The notes under the pieces were generated by a model that did no database searches, was not told where the DNA came from, and saw only the letters and a list, made by a program, of their open reading frames with translations. Shown piece by piece: positions 6,449-8,321 of a DNA stretch of 8,321 nt. The stretch comes from JBCBSS01 sp039819065 (GTDB lineage Bacteria; Bacteroidota; Bacteroidia; Cytophagales; Cyclobacteriaceae). The DNA is taken from assembly GCA_039819065.1 (NCBI GenBank), contig JBCBSS010000219.1:1-8321 (forward strand), written 5' to 3'. Position 1 is the first letter of the stretch. Every line of letters starts with the position of its first letter. A program made the position numbers and the translations under genes.

Positions 6449-6586
6449 ATGAATCAAGAAAAAAATAAAAATAAAAAAGGTAAGCCAAATACTTCTAAAT
6501 CGATAAAGCCAGGCCACACATTGCTTTTCAGATCTTTGGAAGAATCCTATCTAAATAGAGCAGCAGATACTGTTCAGATTAGCTAG
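6449..6586 (+). CDS. 45-residue small ORF: candidate RiPP precursor or detached N-terminus
   Basis: The ORF runs from ATG 6449 to TAG 6584-6586. The first 20 residues are rich in Lys and Asn with no hydrophobic segment; the C-terminal half ('GHTLLFRSLEESYLNRAADT') is mixed and amphipathic. There is no Cys, so any YcaO-made azoline would have to use Ser or Thr; His, Asn and Asp are available for hydroxylation. It sits 26 nt before the HExxH-type gene on the same strand, the usual place for a RiPP precursor. The alternative is that it is the true N-terminus of that gene, cut off by a one-base frameshift near 6570-6586: the downstream frame lacks an ATG for its first 187 codons and stays open upstream of its TTG to 6583. 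I cannot decide between these from the sequence. Confidence 0.45.
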   Translation: MNQEKNKNKKGKPNTSKSIKPGHTLLFRSLEESYLNRAADTVQIS

Positions 6587-6612
6587 TACCGATAAAATAC
6601 ATTCCTATCGAT

Positions 6613-7602
6613 TTGAATGATGACGTTTTTTTTGCTGATCCAAGTGCAAAAAATGCTCTCACAATAAGGTCAATTTTATACGGTTCTCTCAAGAATCAAT
6701 TAGTAAAATTATTGCCTCTGGTAAGTGAAGTTATTCCTAACGCCATTTATCTTAATGGAGATATTAATATCCTCAATAAAGAATGTAAATGGTCTCCTAA
6801 AATATTTGCAGCATACCATATCATTTCTAACGGAATAAAGGAACAAAATGCGGGAAGAGTAGCAAATGGTATCGCTTACTTGCGGAAGTGTTTTTTAGAA
6901 GATACCGTTTACATTAAAAGTCTTTCTTTAGAAGCGATTAGTTCAGATTTTATTGATGCTGAAATTATCAGTTTCTTATACGGCAAGGAAGGTCCAAGAA
7001 CCCCCGAGGGAGGTTATCCTGAAATATATCCACCATCGTCAAATGAAACTAAAGAATACTCCAATGTGCTGATTAATACTTTATCAATTCTGGGAGATCT
7101 GGATAACGAACTTCGTAATGAATTTGAAACTTTTGTAGGTGAACTAAGGCATTTTCGGGGTAGAGCAGCAAGAGGAATGACAAGCGTAAGGTGCTTTGGG
7201 AGAATCTATTTAAGGTGTCCAGATCATGGCAGAGAATCTGATGACCCCGTATTATACTACTTGGATCACATAACCCATGAGTTAAGTCATCTGCTTCTGC
7301 ATGGAATGATGAACATAGATCCACTCATCATGAATGATGATTCTGAAAGGTATGAGGCTCCGATTAGACCTGATCCGAGACCTCTATTTGGCATTTATCA
7401 TGCGACTTTCGTTTTAAGCAGAATAGTACACGTTCTAGGCAAAGGAAAAGAAGTAAATCGAGCATGGAAGGTTCCACTAGAAAATGCTTATAAAAAATTC
7501 TCGAAGGGTTTACAAGTACTAAATACTCATGCAGATTTGACTTATAACGGGAAGAAATTGCTAAATGATTGTACAAGAATTGCGGAAATTGCTATGGGAT
7601 GA
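6613..7602 (+). CDS. HExxH-type putative peptide-modifying enzyme (aKG-HExxH peptide beta-hydroxylase family)
   Basis: 329 residues from TTG 6613. The motif HELSHLLLHG (H222, E223, H226) and, 20 residues later, 'YEAPIRPDPRPLFGIYHATF' (247 on, with H263) are the signature of the TIGR04267 HExxH family found in RiPP clusters. This family is now named by NCBI as alpha-ketoglutarate-dependent peptide beta-hydroxylases. Two HExxH histidines would bind iron; H263 is a possible further ligand. It is not a typical peptidase despite HExxH. The N-terminal part ('FFADPSAKNALTIRSILYGS') fits the family start. The initiation site is uncertain: no in-frame ATG occurs before residue 188, and the frame is open upstream to 6583 with plausible coding sequence ('VPIKYIPID'), so a frameshift joining it to the 45-residue ORF is possible. 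Its 3' end overlaps the YcaO-like gene by up to 38 nt, a sign of coupled translation. Confidence 0.85.
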   Translation: MNDDVFFADPSAKNALTIRSILYGSLKNQLVKLLPLVSEVIPNAIYLNGDINILNKECKWSPKIFAAYHIISNGIKEQNAGRVANGIAYLRKCFLEDTVYIKSLSLEAISSDFIDAEIISFLYGKEGPRTPEGGYPEIYPPSSNETKEYSNVLINTLSILGDLDNELRNEFETFVGELRHFRGRAARGMTSVRCFGRIYLRCPDHGRESDDPVLYYLDHITHELSHLLLHGMMNIDPLIMNDDSERYEAPIRPDPRPLFGIYHATFVLSRIVHVLGKGKEVNRAWKVPLENAYKKFSKGLQVLNTHADLTYNGKKLLNDCTRIAEIAMG

Positions 7603-8287
7603 GCTAATGAATCTCCCCTTTTCTGTTGCCAAATGGGATCTTCCATTTGGAATGACCAACTACAGATCTGGTATTGTAATAAACTTCAATGAGATAGAAT
7701 GTAAAATGATTGGATCTGCTTGTGCTCGCTCACCGTCAAATGCACTTCTTAGAAGCAAATGTGAGGCTTTGGAAAGGTTGATTTCAAGACTTATACGAGA
7801 TTATTCATCTGACTTTATAATCAACAAAGTCAATCGTAACGGAGAAGTAATAAAGGAAAGCGGTTGCAAGTATTCTGAAATTTTTAGGATTAAGCAGAAC
7901 GAGGATTCGACTGGTATTGCACTCCATAAAGACTTAAAGGAATCATTGCAGCATGGATACTTTGAGCTAATTGAAAGGTCTTTATTGGCTGAGTTTTGGT
8001 ATGGAAATGGTTTACCACTTACCAAAGCAAATGAGGAGAAATTAGAGGGTGCTGTCTTGACAACTTGGATCGCAAAACTCAGATCAAAAACACTTGCGAT
8101 TTGCGAGATTTATGATTCAAAGAATGGGTTTCAGACATTTGGTTCCGCAGTAAGAAACAAGACTGAAGATGCAATGCAACACTCAATTCAAGAAGTTCTG
8201 ATGTTATATTCTTCATATAATCGAGCGGAATTTCCATTATTTCATACATCTTCAGTCTTGTTTCTTACTGCGGAACCAAATGTCTGA
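7565..8287 (+). CDS. YcaO-like domain protein (C-terminus probably artefactual)
   Basis: YcaO proteins use ATP to activate a peptide backbone amide, giving azolines, thioamides or amidines in RiPPs. The signatures seen are 'GSACARSPSNALLRSKCEAL' with E67 and E70 (ExxER), 'TGIALHKDLKESL' then 'ELIERSLLAEFW' (E134, E137), and 'GSAVRNKTEDAMQHSIQEV' (E210). In the last motif the usual E-x-x-Q reads E-V-L-M. These are the ATP/Mg-binding stations of the family in the right order. The start may be ATG 7565, overlapping the HExxH gene by 38 nt, or ATG 7607 (M15), 5 nt after that gene's stop. From residue 228 (position 8247) the sequence is an exact reverse copy of 8097-8171, so the last 13 residues and the stop at 8285-8287 are probably not genuine; real YcaO domains are longer. 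The partner is presumably the peptide handled by the HExxH enzyme. Confidence 0.85.
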   Translation: MIVQELRKLLWDELMNLPFSVAKWDLPFGMTNYRSGIVINFNEIECKMIGSACARSPSNALLRSKCEALERLISRLIRDYSSDFIINKVNRNGEVIKESGCKYSEIFRIKQNEDSTGIALHKDLKESLQHGYFELIERSLLAEFWYGNGLPLTKANEEKLEGAVLTTWIAKLRSKTLAICEIYDSKNGFQTFGSAVRNKTEDAMQHSIQEVLMLYSSYNRAEFPLFHTSSVLFLTAEPNV

Positions 8288-8321
8288 AACCCATTCTTTG
8301 AATCATAAATCTCGCAAATCG
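8097..8321. repeat. 75-nt perfect inverted repeat at the window end
   Basis: Positions 8247-8321 are the exact reverse complement of 8097-8171, with a 75-nt unpaired spacer (8172-8246); pairing stops at 8171/8247 and runs to the window edge. The left arm lies within conserved YcaO coding sequence, the right arm is its antisense. This is the pattern of a fold-back chimera or a mis-assembled contig end rather than an evolved repeat, which would carry mismatches. Confidence 0.95.

Noticed and set aside
6613..7602. Zinc metalloprotease call based on HExxH
   Set aside because: The downstream RPDPRP..G.YH motif and the overlapping YcaO gene fit the RiPP-associated HExxH family better than a gluzincin or metzincin peptidase.

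Overview
The window looks like a chromosome segment from a marine-type Bacteroidota (Cytophagia-like) bacterium. This is inferred from several signs: the DNA is fairly AT-rich, starts mostly lack a Shine-Dalgarno sequence, the Crp/Fnr regulator is of the short Bacteroidota type, several export signals are present, and palindromic intergenic repeats of the kind 'gtcatttcga...gagaaatct' are dense. No genus can be named.

Layout, left to right. (1) Positions 1-1473, minus strand: the 5' part of a serine beta-lactamase-family lipoprotein with a C-terminal TPR-like tail, running off the left edge. (2) 1474-2611: no gene. A minus-strand terminator-like hairpin is followed by a mosaic of palindromic repeats, which I call modules alpha, beta and gamma. 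(3) 2612-5479: three genes, all on the minus strand and transcribed in the order enolase-superfamily Tat lipoprotein, Crp/Fnr-type regulator, SnoaL-like/DUF1330 fusion. They may form a small metabolic unit handling an acid sugar or related carboxylate; the substrate cannot be read from sequence. (4) 5641-6137: a second copy of the alpha-beta-gamma-alpha mosaic, in the same orientation as the first. The three genes therefore lie between two direct composite repeats. (5) 6138-6448: AT-rich leader without a gene. (6) 6449-8321, plus strand: a probable ribosomally made, modified peptide (RiPP) locus. It has a 45-residue small ORF (candidate precursor, or the frameshifted N-terminus of the next gene), a HExxH-type putative peptide beta-hydroxylase, and an overlapping YcaO-like cyclodehydratase/thioamidation-type enzyme.

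The last 75 bases are an exact reverse complement of 8097-8171, inside the YcaO gene. This is most simply a fold-back assembly or amplification artefact at a contig end, so the last 13 or so codons of the YcaO reading frame are probably not real.

The most interesting parts are the YcaO plus HExxH RiPP locus and the modular repeat mosaic, in which one copy has had its central hairpin replaced by a different, larger palindromic element.
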